Positions 34,201 to 41,975 of a stretch of 64,000 nucleotides of DNA are shown here, in pieces. The stretch covers positions 1 to 64,000 of the IMG/VR virus record IMGVR_UViG_3300043448_001007. One strand, written 5' to 3'. The first letter of the stretch is position 1; each line of letters begins with the position of its first letter. The DNA is from a virus. The notes below the pieces were generated by a model. The model ran no database searches and was not told the DNA's origin. It worked only from the letters and a program-made list of their open reading frames with translations. Both the position numbers and the translations under genes were made by a program.

Positions 34201-35410
34201 AGATCAAATGCCGAAGAAATTAACAAGAATACTTTCTAAAAAGGTATGGAGTGGTGATTCTTCATTGGTTGAAATAACTTGTGATGCTACTATTAAAGTT
34301 ACTGATTTTAATGGTGATAAACAAACTTTCAGATATTCAACATTTGATAATTATGTAACAACTTACAAAGCTATTAGCCTTAAAGGATTTAGAATTCGTC
34401 AAGAATCTTTACCAGATGGTACTGAAGAAAAACAAAATGATATCCTTAATTTAACAGCTAAAGGAACTCCAATGTTCCACGCTTTAACTAACAAGGAAGC
34501 ATTCGATTTCAGATACTTAATTGATGGATTTGGTTTAGGATTGACCGAAAGATCAAAACAACAATTAGTTGATATTTGTGGAGAAAGATTAGATTGTTTT
34601 GGTATATTAAATATGCCAAGTATGAAACAATTTAAAAATTCAAGTTCACCTTCATTTGTTAATGAAGAAGGAGTATTACAACTTGAATATGTTGCCGCTG
34701 GTGGAAATATTGAAGCTAACCCAGCCTTCTTATATTCATTTGGTGATGGAAAAGGAGTTTCTGCAACTGGTTACTTTACTCCATATGTAACTGTAAATGA
34801 TAATGGTAGACCAGTTGATGTTCCGCCATCTGCCTATATCGGTATTACATATATGAGAAAACATAACTCAACCAACTCAAATATTGTTCCTTGGACAATT
34901 GCGGCTGGTATAACTAATGGTAAGGTAACAAATATTGCTGGTATCGAAATGGATTTCACCCCACAAGATATTGAATATTTAAATCAAGCTCAAATGAATC
35001 CTATTACATTCAAACGTAATAGAGGTTATATGATAGAAACTGAAAATACTGCTCAAGTATTATACAAATCAGCTCTTTCTTATATCCACGTTAGAGAAGT
35101 ATTAATTGAATTAGAAAGAGAATTAGCAGCAATGTTACTTGATTTCCAATGGAAATTTAATACTCCAGAAATCAGAGCTGAAATTAAATTAAGAGCTGAT
35201 GTTATTTGTGAGAAATATGTTTCTCGTCAAGGTTTATTCAACTACTTTAACAAGTGTGATGAAGAAAACAATACTCAAGAAATCATCGATAACCAAATTG
35301 GTGTTTTGGACACGTTTGTGGAACCAATTCGCGGAATGGGTATCATCGTGAACAACGTAACAATCCTAAGAACTGGTTCAATTCAGTCTGGTGGATTTAT
35401 CACAGACTAA
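31250..35410 (+). CDS. 18: Tail sheath protein, very large (1386 aa)
   Basis: The N-terminus (IGKYKRPGIFLEEFDKSQIT, then NLVIGVSKKGPVNTPIRLTN) and C-terminus (SALSYIHVREVLIELERELA, LLDFQWKFNTPEIRAEIKLR, RQGLFNYFNKCDEENN) match contractile tail sheaths of the T4 gp18 family. The C-terminal domain around 1150-1386 forms the inner helical core that contacts the tube. At 1386 residues it is about twice T4 gp18 (659). The surplus lies in the middle (~400-1000), rich in Ser, Thr and Gly, probably outer-surface insertion domains. Slightly more GC-rich and codon-regular than neighbours, as expected for a highly expressed gene. Ends at a strong terminator. Confidence 0.92.
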   Translation: MTIQIGKYKRPGIFLEEFDKSQITSPTVDGITNLVIGVSKKGPVNTPIRLTNTGDLERIFGQLDRQLERKGSFFHRTISKMLEASPVYAINLLLTDDNLDQLEYQNLSSATSYQNDVERLAPYRRFFDTTGFWKRDTESFINITKSNAGYEQRLLNFTNLSDRYVTIFCFKSKKVGFDRSLLEWYGSIEKMPPYVYPTDLASDYLVDVLVVAGDFSNYKDLSVDPRYSNYFSATGLRKEQVRNFSNDRNVTTLAAVEGVSLIPYFRDGNGANIFIETVINRDTDKHGVFCAFNIDLFETDYPKGLVDLIGNNLVGDSLNVNPPTNDETYYGSLDGSDGSADGEFNVNFLSYKENITETTGFENRSLDRPGNVIALFGTQSMLGPNNHNFKDNLINPNKLGGFLSGYLNDGNRTWWYNEGYVNDVYKTSFTVASQSLSVGYAVDQTSNNGYAVIGGNLVNISGTFSLNLSATSFPVTGITQSYRAAYVLDTTGNVKVVQTVTPNTQPNVASTDIVFGYASFSVCNGNFVGGSMTDVTINSNTGGGELAYIPLSYGTDYIFSTASQAAGSFKVEYLDTNESLNLSKYETARKIKHFNAMLTYINTSSTSKGVMLLDPMVDTVKLSMASIVVKDIVTSTTQNKSFVIATTPNTNNTVNSYVQDDYVENYFLDSSDIQNIVDSGVLAFYKLDDEQLIGKNGVVTKNEIPDAGDIGVAAKYSTLYSKYNDGLINSGDVIYQKTNYSPVQAIFVPGESATASIAGYDYIVFKVSQTDGMQSFNNGYFNEVNNLSGYQFLIKGVSNTGVFTTKVDEGLTPANTGFPYQPTTAGGDALTGRAFQLATASNGVYDFFDNTDYKYFAYEVAQNTSEETLDVLNLFAYSPNFDDAPAYIEVYIDSELNLRMSFKDYLLTAPQPLASIDIAGNGLASNNRIYVSSFDSNYKQAIEIEQPANWIPVANKILVRGSRYTEIKTGDYLEADYDVNSLMPDQMPKKLTRILSKKVWSGDSSLVEITCDATIKVTDFNGDKQTFRYSTFDNYVTTYKAISLKGFRIRQESLPDGTEEKQNDILNLTAKGTPMFHALTNKEAFDFRYLIDGFGLGLTERSKQQLVDICGERLDCFGILNMPSMKQFKNSSSPSFVNEEGVLQLEYVAAGGNIEANPAFLYSFGDGKGVSATGYFTPYVTVNDNGRPVDVPPSAYIGITYMRKHNSTNSNIVPWTIAAGITNGKVTNIAGIEMDFTPQDIEYLNQAQMNPITFKRNRGYMIETENTAQVLYKSALSYIHVREVLIELERELAAMLLDFQWKFNTPEIRAEIKLRADVICEKYVSRQGLFNYFNKCDEENNTQEIIDNQIGVLDTFVEPIRGMGIIVNNVTILRTGSIQSGGFITD

Positions 35411-35430
35411 TTTTAATTAGAATAAAATTT

Positions 35431-35459
35431 AAAAACCCTCAAGAAATTGAGGGTTTTTT
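35431..35459 (+). terminator. Terminator after sheath gene
   Basis: Stem AAAAACCCTCAA / TTGAGGGTTTTTT with a four-base loop, 20 bp after the sheath stop. Confidence 0.88.
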
Positions 35460-35479
35460 ATTAAACAAAGATAGGTGTG

Positions 35480-35491
35480 TTTAATATATAT
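35480..35491 (+). promoter_or_regulatory. Putative late promoter (TTTAATATATAT)
   Basis: Motif copy 19 bp upstream of the endonuclease ATG at 35511. Confidence 0.5.
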
Positions 35492-35510
35492 GTAAAAACA
35501 ACTATTGTAT

Positions 35511-37190
35511 ATGAATTTAAATATATTCAAAGAACCAGATCCATCTGGTAGAATGTCAAAGGAATCATATGTTTCTAAGACATATACAGAAGAATATAAG
35601 GTAATAATTGATTATTGTAACTCTAATAATATTATGGATATACCATTTAAAGAGAAGGTATATTTATTTCTAAATAGTTTAAATTCCACTCCTTTATGTA
35701 AAAATCCAAATTGTGATAATAAAGTTAATTATATTAATAGTACATTGGGATATAGAGAATATTGTTCCAATAAATGCATTGGTAGTGATCCAAATATTCA
35801 AAAAATAAAGGAAGAAAAATCAATATTAAAGTTTGGAACAAAAACTCCGGCTGAATCAAAACAAATCAAAGAAAAAATTATTAAAACAAATCAAGAAAGA
35901 TATGGTGGTAATTCACCACAATCTAACACAGATATTAGGAATAAATCAAAAGAAACTCTATTAAAAAATTGGGGAGTTGATAATCCTGGTAAGAACGAAA
36001 CTATTCTCAAAAAAAGAATTGAATCTTTTAAAAAAAGTGATTATAAAGAAAATTTTAAGAAAACATCAGTTGAGAAATATGGAGTTGAACATCCTTGGAT
36101 GAATAAAGAAATTCATAATAAATCAATAAATAAATCAATTTTAACTAAGAATAAAAAGATATCTAATATAATAGAAAATAAATTAACAAATACTAACTAT
36201 AATTTGATATCTATTGATTATGATAAATTTAAAAGAGAGATACAGATTTCGTGTGTAGATTGTGGATCTAATTTCAAGATAAATCGTGAAGACTTCCATC
36301 ATCGTTTTAAAAGTAAAACAACTATATGTACAAATTGTAATCCAATTAATAGTAGTAAATCTGGATCAGAGATGGAACTTGTTAAGTTTATATCAAGTGT
36401 TTATAATAAGACTATTATTACTAATAGGAAAATTATATATCCATACGAATTGGATATATACTTACCAGATGATGACTTAGCTTTTGAATTTAATGGTTTA
36501 TATTGGCATTCAGAAGATCAAAAGGGTAAAAATTATCATTATATTAAAACTAAAAAATGTGAAGAGTCTGGGATAGAATTAACACATATTTGGGAAGATG
36601 ATTGGGTTTATAACAATGATATTATCAAGTCTATTATTTTGAATAAACTATCACTTACTAAAAATAAAATATTTGCTAGAAAATGTATTATTTCAGATGT
36701 ATCAATTAAAGAATCCTCTAAATTTTTAGAAGAAAATCATATTTTAGGAAATTGTAAATCTAATATTAAAATAGGTTTATATCATAATAATATTTTAATA
36801 TCTTTAATGTGTTTCTCCAAAAATAAAGGAGATTTTGAGTTGGTTAGATTTTGTAATTTATTAAATACCAATGTTATTGGTGGTGCTTCTAGGATCTTTA
36901 AATATTTTATCAATAAATATAAACCGGTGAAGATTACCAGCTATTCTGATAACTCTATGTTTACCGGTGATTTATATGAGAAATTGGGATTTGAATTTAT
37001 AAATGAAACTAAAATAAATTATAAGTGGGTTCTTAATAAAAAAAGATGTCATAAATCAAATTATAGAAAGGATCGATTGGTTAAAGATGGATACGATCCT
37101 AGTAAAAGTGAATCGGATATAATGATTGAGGATGTTGGTTCTTATAAAGTTTGGGATTGTGGATTAAAGAAATGGGTTTACAAAACTTAA
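35511..37190 (+). CDS. Homing endonuclease-like protein with GNAT-like C-terminal domain (559 aa)
   Basis: I use the ATG at 35511 (MNLNIFKEPDPSG); an upstream TTG adds two residues. Residues ~60-95 are a zinc finger (CKNPNCDNKV...YCSNKC). Then come several DNA-binding repeats of the type KxGxxxPxxxxxxKEKIIKTN (~100-210) and a second CxxC...CTNC finger. The nuclease core reads YELDIYLPDDDLAFEFNGLYW with HIWEDDW, a Vsr/PD-(D/E)XK-type site. The last ~170 residues (LVRFCN, NVIGGASRIFKYFINKYKP, SYSDNSMFTGDLYEKLGF) look like an acetyltransferase-type fold seen on phage endonucleases. Closely related to the gene at 62186-63673. Inserted between sheath and other genes, a usual homing location. Confidence 0.8.
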   Translation: MNLNIFKEPDPSGRMSKESYVSKTYTEEYKVIIDYCNSNNIMDIPFKEKVYLFLNSLNSTPLCKNPNCDNKVNYINSTLGYREYCSNKCIGSDPNIQKIKEEKSILKFGTKTPAESKQIKEKIIKTNQERYGGNSPQSNTDIRNKSKETLLKNWGVDNPGKNETILKKRIESFKKSDYKENFKKTSVEKYGVEHPWMNKEIHNKSINKSILTKNKKISNIIENKLTNTNYNLISIDYDKFKREIQISCVDCGSNFKINREDFHHRFKSKTTICTNCNPINSSKSGSEMELVKFISSVYNKTIITNRKIIYPYELDIYLPDDDLAFEFNGLYWHSEDQKGKNYHYIKTKKCEESGIELTHIWEDDWVYNNDIIKSIILNKLSLTKNKIFARKCIISDVSIKESSKFLEENHILGNCKSNIKIGLYHNNILISLMCFSKNKGDFELVRFCNLLNTNVIGGASRIFKYFINKYKPVKITSYSDNSMFTGDLYEKLGFEFINETKINYKWVLNKKRCHKSNYRKDRLVKDGYDPSKSESDIMIEDVGSYKVWDCGLKKWVYKT

Positions 37191-37522
37191 TCTAAAATAG
37201 ATATTAATTTAATTTCTCGATCTATTTGAATATAATCAATTTTATTATAGATAATTGACTTAATTAGATCAATATATTTTTCAACCTCTGGGGTGGATTC
37301 TATTTCTAAACTATGTATGTTGATTCTCAAATGTATATCACCACTTTCTATATGGTGGAAAATAACATCAACACAACCAGGATTTAAATGTCTATTATAA
37401 CCATCTTCATCGGTAAAGGCAAAATCACAAAATAAACTAATTTTATTTAGGAGGTATGTTATCTTTCTAAATGTTGATAATTTGAAGTTTTTATCATTTT
37501 CGTTGAAAATTGAATGTATCAT
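37187..37522 (-). CDS. Hypothetical protein (111 aa)
   Basis: Starts MIHSIFNENDKNFKLSTFRK. One alpha/beta domain with GYNRHLNPGCVDVIFHHIES and IHLRINIHSLEIES; His-rich strands could bind metal, but no known motif is clear. Its end overlaps that of the convergent endonuclease by four bases. A TTTAATATATAG copy about 40 bp upstream probably drives it. Confidence 0.68.
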   Translation of the reverse strand: MIHSIFNENDKNFKLSTFRKITYLLNKISLFCDFAFTDEDGYNRHLNPGCVDVIFHHIESGDIHLRINIHSLEIESTPEVEKYIDLIKSIIYNKIDYIQIDREIKLISILD

Positions 37523-37578
37523 AAACCTTTTACTAATTTAAATAATGGATAAGTCATCTAATTCTATATATTAAATAT

Positions 37579-38088
37579 TTAACTTATTTTATTAAATATT
37601 AGTTTACAAGATAGATTATGGGCAATTTTTCTGATTAAACTTTCATTTGCTTTTGTATTGTGTAATAGTTTGGGTTTTTTAATCACTTCAAATGATAAAT
37701 CGTCATTAATATAAATGAGTCCGGCATAGTCTGGGACCTCCTCAACTTGTATAAGATCTTTAATAGTTACAAAGGTAAAATAATTGGGTAGTAAGTATTC
37801 CAACTCACCCTTTCTACTTTGAGTAAATTTTTCATTAATAATTAGAGTATGTTTTTCTTTAATGAAATCTTTTTTATAATCAGATCTACTTATTTTTATT
37901 TCATATTCATAGATATAATCAGATTTAGATATGGATATAACATCACATTCACTTAAACCCATTCCAGTAAATTTGGTGGTGATGGGTGAGTGTGATTTTT
38001 CATATAGATACATACATAAAGCAGATTCTATATTTTTTGATTTGGAGTTATCTCTTTTAATTTTATTGATTGATGATTTTCTAGACAT
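37579..38088 (-). CDS. PD-(D/E)XK nuclease-like protein, MmcB-type (169 aa)
   Basis: The core GLSECDVISISKSDYIYEYE followed by IKISRSDYKKDFIKEKH gives a restriction-nuclease signature: CDV, then the E-x-E-I-K active-site strand, then a basic SRSDxKxDF helix. This E-I-K-x-S-R-x-D pattern is the hallmark of the MmcB-like and similar DNA-repair nuclease families. A basic N-terminus (MSRKSSINKIKRDNSKSK) fits DNA binding. Probable role in DNA processing or repair; the substrate is unknown. A terminator lies between it and the hub genes. Confidence 0.62.
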   Translation of the reverse strand: MSRKSSINKIKRDNSKSKNIESALCMYLYEKSHSPITTKFTGMGLSECDVISISKSDYIYEYEIKISRSDYKKDFIKEKHTLIINEKFTQSRKGELEYLLPNYFTFVTIKDLIQVEEVPDYAGLIYINDDLSFEVIKKPKLLHNTKANESLIRKIAHNLSCKLIFNKIS

Positions 38089-38110
38089 TTTATTAATTAT
38101 TTTATTAATA

Positions 38111-38134
38111 AAAAATCCTCCGAAGAGGATTTTA
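38111..38134 (-). terminator. Terminator after hub genes
   Basis: Stem AAAATCCTC / GAGGATTTT with loop CGAA, directly after the stop of the minus-strand gene ending at 38135. Confidence 0.8.
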
Positions 38135-38380
38135 TTATTTAAATTTACTTGCTATACTTCCCATATCTTTCATATACGATCCTGGATTGAAGTTAGGCAT
38201 TGTTGATTTTTGTTTCTCCTCTTCTGATTTTCTTTGTTTTTCCTCTTCATCTGTTAGTTCATTAACAATACTGATATTTTCCTCAAACATCCAATATGGC
38301 CAGTCATCGATTGATTTCTCATTAACATGGTAATGTTTTTGAAGAAGAAGTTTATTTTTTAATAAAGGTCTCAAAGGCAT
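38135..38380 (-). CDS. Small protein overlapping the hub gene (81 aa)
   Basis: I start at 38380 (MPLRPLLKNKLLLQKHYHVN); the in-frame extension to 38482 lies wholly inside the gp26-like gene and looks like its shadow. Next is a Trp-containing segment (IDDWPYWMFEENISIVNELT) and a charged helix, then FNPGSYMKDMGSIASKF. It overlaps the upstream gene by 29 bp in another frame, as is common for tail-assembly partners. Position suggests a baseplate-hub or chaperone role, comparable to T4 gp51, but sequence alone does not prove this. Confidence 0.6.
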   Translation of the reverse strand: MPLRPLLKNKLLLQKHYHVNEKSIDDWPYWMFEENISIVNELTDEEEKQRKSEEEKQKSTMPNFNPGSYMKDMGSIASKFK

Positions 38381-39284
38381 CATGAATAACGAAAATACCT
38401 GACGCTCCGTTGGGAAACTGCATATCTGCGCGGACCTCCAGGCCACACGAACCACAATTTTTAACCAACTCTTTAATACCAAATGTCATTTTACTGACAG
38501 CACTATTTAAAAATTGAAAAGAAATATCGTCCATGTTTTCAAAATCAACCAATTTAGCTTTAATTCCTTCGTTAGTGATATTATTTCTACCTTCTAACAT
38601 AAATGGAATGATTTTTAAAAAAGCCATATTAGGTTTTGATTTTTCAGCATTTTCCTTAATTATATAATCCGTAAAAGATTTCTGTAAACCAATAGTTGGT
38701 GGAGTTAACGAGAATTCTTTATTATTGGTTGTTTTGAAGTAAAATGAGTTTGTTTTTTTATCATAAAAATCATTTAACCTCTCATCTAAAACATGGAATC
38801 TAAAATTAGCTCTTTTTAGTTCTATCTCACAATCTTGACCACAAGTACATTTGGCTTTAACTCCTAAAGAAGAACCATTTTGAAATGTTAATTCTCGGAT
38901 CATAAATATTAAAAATAGTCTGTCTTGATCTTTGATATCTAAAAATGTGCCCATTTTTCCATCTGGAAATTTAATTCTAGCACAAGAAGCCAACATATCA
39001 TTCATCTTTTCTATCACATCGTAAAAATTATTATCATCTACCATTGAATAAGATTGAATCTCCTTAACTTGAGCGGCTCTTATTAAAAGAGTTGTTCCAT
39101 TTGGATAAAATTGACCACAGGGTAGTTGACGAATATCAACACTCATATATTGAAGATCGGTGGTTCTGGTATTAGATGGACCACTCTCAATCACTTGATA
39201 CATATCACGATCATTTTTATTTTCATTTTGCATCAGATGTTGTTTTAAATAATCCTCTTCTGACATTTCTTTTTTACTACTCAT
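38352..39284 (-). CDS. 26: Baseplate hub protein, gp26-like (310 aa)
   Basis: The conserved N-terminal domain begins IRQLPCGQFYPNGTTLLIRA and continues AQVKEIQSYSMVDD, typical of the T4 baseplate/gp26 family. KAKCTCGQDCEIEL (residues ~143-156) and KNCGSCGLE (~278-286) give two Cys pairs, likely a zinc site, as many relatives have. The DRLFLIFMIRELTF helix is also typical. These proteins help assemble the central hub of the baseplate. It is 1.5 times longer than T4 gp26 (208). The downstream gene overlaps its 3' end. Mainly family knowledge and motif reading. Confidence 0.75.
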   Translation of the reverse strand: MSSKKEMSEEDYLKQHLMQNENKNDRDMYQVIESGPSNTRTTDLQYMSVDIRQLPCGQFYPNGTTLLIRAAQVKEIQSYSMVDDNNFYDVIEKMNDMLASCARIKFPDGKMGTFLDIKDQDRLFLIFMIRELTFQNGSSLGVKAKCTCGQDCEIELKRANFRFHVLDERLNDFYDKKTNSFYFKTTNNKEFSLTPPTIGLQKSFTDYIIKENAEKSKPNMAFLKIIPFMLEGRNNITNEGIKAKLVDFENMDDISFQFLNSAVSKMTFGIKELVKNCGSCGLEVRADMQFPNGASGIFVIHDAFETFIKK

Positions 39285-39305
39285 AAAGTATGTTTATTTT
39301 TTATT

Positions 39306-39455
39306 TTATATATTCGTTTTTACTTTTTTCCTCTTTTTATTTCTTTCCCTTTGTCGATATTTCTTCTCATTTCTTCGACATTTTTCTTGACAGTAAACTT
39401 TATCTGAACGACCCTCACCAACATCATTGCAACAATTTCTATACTGACATTTCAT
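39306..39455 (-). CDS. Small zinc-finger protein (49 aa)
   Basis: ATG at 39453-39455, TAA at 39306-39308. Product MKCQYRNCCNDVGEGRSDKV followed by YCQEKCRRNEKKYRQRERNK. The C-x4-CC...YCxxKCR pattern with GRSDKVYC is that of small treble-clef-like fingers common in Bacteroidota, then a very basic tail, so nucleic-acid binding is likely. A plus-strand ORF here is its shadow. It precedes the gp26-like gene on the same strand. Confidence 0.65.
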   Translation of the reverse strand: MKCQYRNCCNDVGEGRSDKVYCQEKCRRNEKKYRQRERNKKRKKVKTNI

Positions 39456-39552
39456 TCTATTTACTTTTTTAAGTATATAGTAATCAATTCGTCCTCCCTC
39501 TTTAACATTTTTAATAATTTAAATTTAATATATAAGAAAAATAGAAATTTTT

Positions 39553-40080
39553 ATGAAAAAATTTGAAGCTAAAAAGAATAAAATTGATAAGAATCATGTG
39601 ATATCCCATCCAGACTCCCTTCCCAAAGAAACTCCCAAAGATAAAGAACAATTTCAAGGTGGTGTGGATATAAAATCATTCGAACCGGAATTTAAATATA
39701 ATTTTAATTCTACTACACAAGATGATGATATTAAAGAAAAGGATGCTGAAGATTTTATTAAACCACATAAGAAATACTTAATGACATTTGAATCATTCTC
39801 AACTAGTTTTTGTGGTTGTTGTGAAAGATGTAATTGTACAAAAGATACAACTGAATGTTTTTGTCATTGTAAAGATTGTATCTGTCATATAAACGGTGAT
39901 GAATCAATTGGTGAATTAACTGAAACAATAGATGATGATTCTGAAACAGAACCTTGGTACGAACCGGAATGGTGCGAAGATTGTTCAGCTTCAGATGAAG
40001 AAAATGGTATTGAATATGAACCAAATTTCACTTGGAAAGATGGTTCTTGGATTTGTGACCACTGTGGTGGATATTGTTAA
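39553..40080 (+). CDS. Cys-rich acidic protein with tag-like motif (175 aa)
   Basis: Starts MKKFEAKKNKIDKNHVISHP. An internal LMTFESFST at ~77-85 resembles the tag and precedes a dense Cys cluster, FCGCCERCNCTKDTTECFCH followed by CKDCICH. A later WCEDC and the final ICDHCGGYC add more pairs. It may bind several zinc ions. The rest is acidic and Pro/Glu/Asp rich. The internal ATG at 39781 could be a second start giving a tagged short form. Function unknown. A motif copy lies about 20 bp upstream. Confidence 0.7.
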   Translation: MKKFEAKKNKIDKNHVISHPDSLPKETPKDKEQFQGGVDIKSFEPEFKYNFNSTTQDDDIKEKDAEDFIKPHKKYLMTFESFSTSFCGCCERCNCTKDTTECFCHCKDCICHINGDESIGELTETIDDDSETEPWYEPEWCEDCSASDEENGIEYEPNFTWKDGSWICDHCGGYC

Positions 40081-40090
40081 ATTATTTATC

Positions 40091-40120
40091 AAGGAGGGTT
40101 TTAATCCTCCTTTATTTTTT
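40091..40120 (+). terminator. Terminator
   Basis: Stem AAGGAGG / CCTCCTT with an eight-base loop and T-rich tail after the Cys-rich gene. Confidence 0.7.
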
Positions 40121-40163
40121 AAACTTTTTATTTGATTTTTTCTATTAAAAGAAAAGATTTTTA

Positions 40164-41279
40164 ATGAGTAAAATTTACCTTATAGGAGATAGCCACTTAT
40201 GTCTTGGCTATCCAAATAATGTTGATAAATGGACAAAAGTTCACCAAGAATATTTCAAAGATTTTTTAATTCCACTATTAAAGGAAAAAGTTAAACCAGG
40301 TGATATTATTATTCATTTGGGTGACTTATATGATAATAGAAATGTGATTCCAATTAATCTTCTTAATTATGGGATGGAAATCGTAGAGGAAATTTCTAAA
40401 ATAGCCCCATTTCATATAATTGTTGGAAATCATGACTTATGGAGTCGCAGTGCTAGTGAAATTAATACTATTAGACCTTTTAAATATATTCCAAATGTCC
40501 ATATCTATGATAAACCAACCCAAATAGAGTATAATAATTTAAGTTTATTATTAATGCCTTATATTGAATCTAAAAAAGAACAAATTAAGGTAATGGATGA
40601 TCATAAAAAATGTCATTATCTCTTTTGTCATTCAGATCTAAATGGGGCTAAAATGCACTTAACATCTGTGGCTCATAAAAATAATGATAAAATTGACGCT
40701 GAATATTTCTCAAACTTTAAAAAAGCCTACACCGGTCACATTCACATTCGACAAGTTTTGAAGAATGTAGTGTTTGTTGGTTCTATTTTCCAGATGGATA
40801 GAAATGATTATAATGACCAAAAGGGAATTACTGTCTTGGATACTAATACTGGGGAAGAAGAATTTTTCCCTAATACAATTTCCCCCGTATTTAAAAAAGT
40901 TAAAGTAATACAAGAATCGGATTTAGTTAAACTAGAACAATTAAAAGATTCAAAAGATTGGATAGATTTAACTATCTCAAATAATCTCCTAATCTCTTCC
41001 AGAAAAATTAGAAGAAAAATTGAATCTATTTTGGAAACTGGTGGATTTGCTACTGTTGAATATTTAGATGATATTAATAAAGAGTCTGACGAAGTAACAG
41101 AAGATGAGAAGATTACAGAAGAGAAATCTCTGGATATATCTATCCAATTAGATTATGAGGAATATATCAAAGGGTATGTTAAAAGACAAAAGTATGAAAA
41201 TGAGAAAATTCAAAATGGTATTCTTTCTGAGTTTTCTGAAGTGATTAAAATATATCAAGAAAATTATAAGGATAAATAA
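40164..41279 (+). CDS. 47: SbcD/Mre11-like nuclease, T4 gp47 homologue (371 aa)
   Basis: A calcineurin-type phosphoesterase: GDSHLCLG, HLGDLYDNR, VGNHDLWS, CHSD and YTGHIHIR give the five metal-binding motifs in order over residues 8-195. In T4 gp47 pairs with the ATPase gp46 to resect DNA ends for recombination-dependent replication with UvsX. The C-terminal third is charged and helical, where the partner binds in Mre11. No gp46/SbcC gene is seen in this window. The HD-domain gene follows 27 bp downstream. Confidence 0.88.
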   Translation: MSKIYLIGDSHLCLGYPNNVDKWTKVHQEYFKDFLIPLLKEKVKPGDIIIHLGDLYDNRNVIPINLLNYGMEIVEEISKIAPFHIIVGNHDLWSRSASEINTIRPFKYIPNVHIYDKPTQIEYNNLSLLLMPYIESKKEQIKVMDDHKKCHYLFCHSDLNGAKMHLTSVAHKNNDKIDAEYFSNFKKAYTGHIHIRQVLKNVVFVGSIFQMDRNDYNDQKGITVLDTNTGEEEFFPNTISPVFKKVKVIQESDLVKLEQLKDSKDWIDLTISNNLLISSRKIRRKIESILETGGFATVEYLDDINKESDEVTEDEKITEEKSLDISIQLDYEEYIKGYVKRQKYENEKIQNGILSEFSEVIKIYQENYKDK

Positions 41280-41290
41280 AATATAATCAC

Positions 41291-41298
41291 TATATTTG
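41291..41298 (+). promoter_or_regulatory. Host-type -7 box (TATATTTG)
   Basis: TATATTTG eight bases before the ATG at 41307, inside the gp47-HD spacer. Matches the Bacteroidota TAnnTTTG consensus, as in front of the gene at 19929. Confidence 0.45.
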
Positions 41299-41306
41299 TA
41301 AAATAA

Positions 41307-41957
41307 ATGGAATTTATGAAAATAAAAAAATTTAAAGAATACCAATTATTAAATGGTATTGAGGTAATTAAAAAGTTAAAATTGGAAGATCATTTAGGTA
41401 ACTTACTAAATGATAATAAATCAAATAATGCTCCTTACCATAACCTTAATCATACTTTATGTGTAATTAAGAATGTGTATTATTTAGCTAATCAAGAAGA
41501 CTTAAATAATAAGGAAATTAAAAATTTAGTATTAGCCGCTATCTATCATGATTTTAATCACTCACAAGGTGAAAAGAAAGATGATGAGAATATCAAAGAA
41601 GCTATTAAAGCTTTAAAGAAATATGTAGAAGGTGATACAACAGATATTGAAGAACTAATCAAAGCCACTCAATATCCATATGTAATAGAAGATAAAGATT
41701 TATCTGATTCACAGAAGGTACTTAAAGATGCTGACGTTATGCAAATATTTGAGGATAATTTTATTCAACAAGTTATCTATGGATTATCTACCGAATTAAA
41801 GATGAGTGTTAAGGATTTCCTACCTATTCAAATAAAGTTTTTAGATAATTTGAAATATTATACTAAAGCCGCTCAAGAGATAAGTAAAAGTAGACTCTCT
41901 ACAATAAAAGATGAAACTAATTTTTTGATAGATTTATTAAACAAAAAGTCCGAATAA
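41307..41957 (+). CDS. HD-domain phosphohydrolase (216 aa)
   Basis: PYHNLNHT supplies the first His, IYHDFNH the His-Asp pair and KDADVMQIF the last Asp, the standard metal-binding set of HD-domain hydrolases. Such enzymes act on nucleotides or cyclic nucleotides. An ATG three codons in (MKIKKFKEYQLLNG) would give a product starting with a tag-like sequence. Preceded by a host-type -7 box, so it may be expressed before late genes. The substrate is unknown; clearing a host signal nucleotide is one idea only. Confidence 0.78.
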   Translation: MEFMKIKKFKEYQLLNGIEVIKKLKLEDHLGNLLNDNKSNNAPYHNLNHTLCVIKNVYYLANQEDLNNKEIKNLVLAAIYHDFNHSQGEKKDDENIKEAIKALKKYVEGDTTDIEELIKATQYPYVIEDKDLSDSQKVLKDADVMQIFEDNFIQQVIYGLSTELKMSVKDFLPIQIKFLDNLKYYTKAAQEISKSRLSTIKDETNFLIDLLNKKSE

Positions 41958-41970
41958 ATTCGGACTTTTT
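41943..41970. terminator. Bidirectional terminator overlapping a gene end
   Basis: Palindromic AAAAAGTCCGAAT / ATTCGGACTTTTT; its left arm encodes the last residues (Lys-Lys-Ser-Glu) of the HD gene and it faces the convergent tail tube gene. Confidence 0.85.
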
Positions 41971-41975
41971 AAATA

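Noticed and set aside
38381-38482. N-terminal extension of the small hub-overlap gene
   Set aside because: Wholly inside the gp26-like gene and of atypical composition; the ATG at 38380 is a better start.
39290-39472. Plus-strand Phe/Ser-rich ORF of 60 aa
   Set aside because: Antisense of the zinc-finger peptide gene; composition is typical of a shadow.
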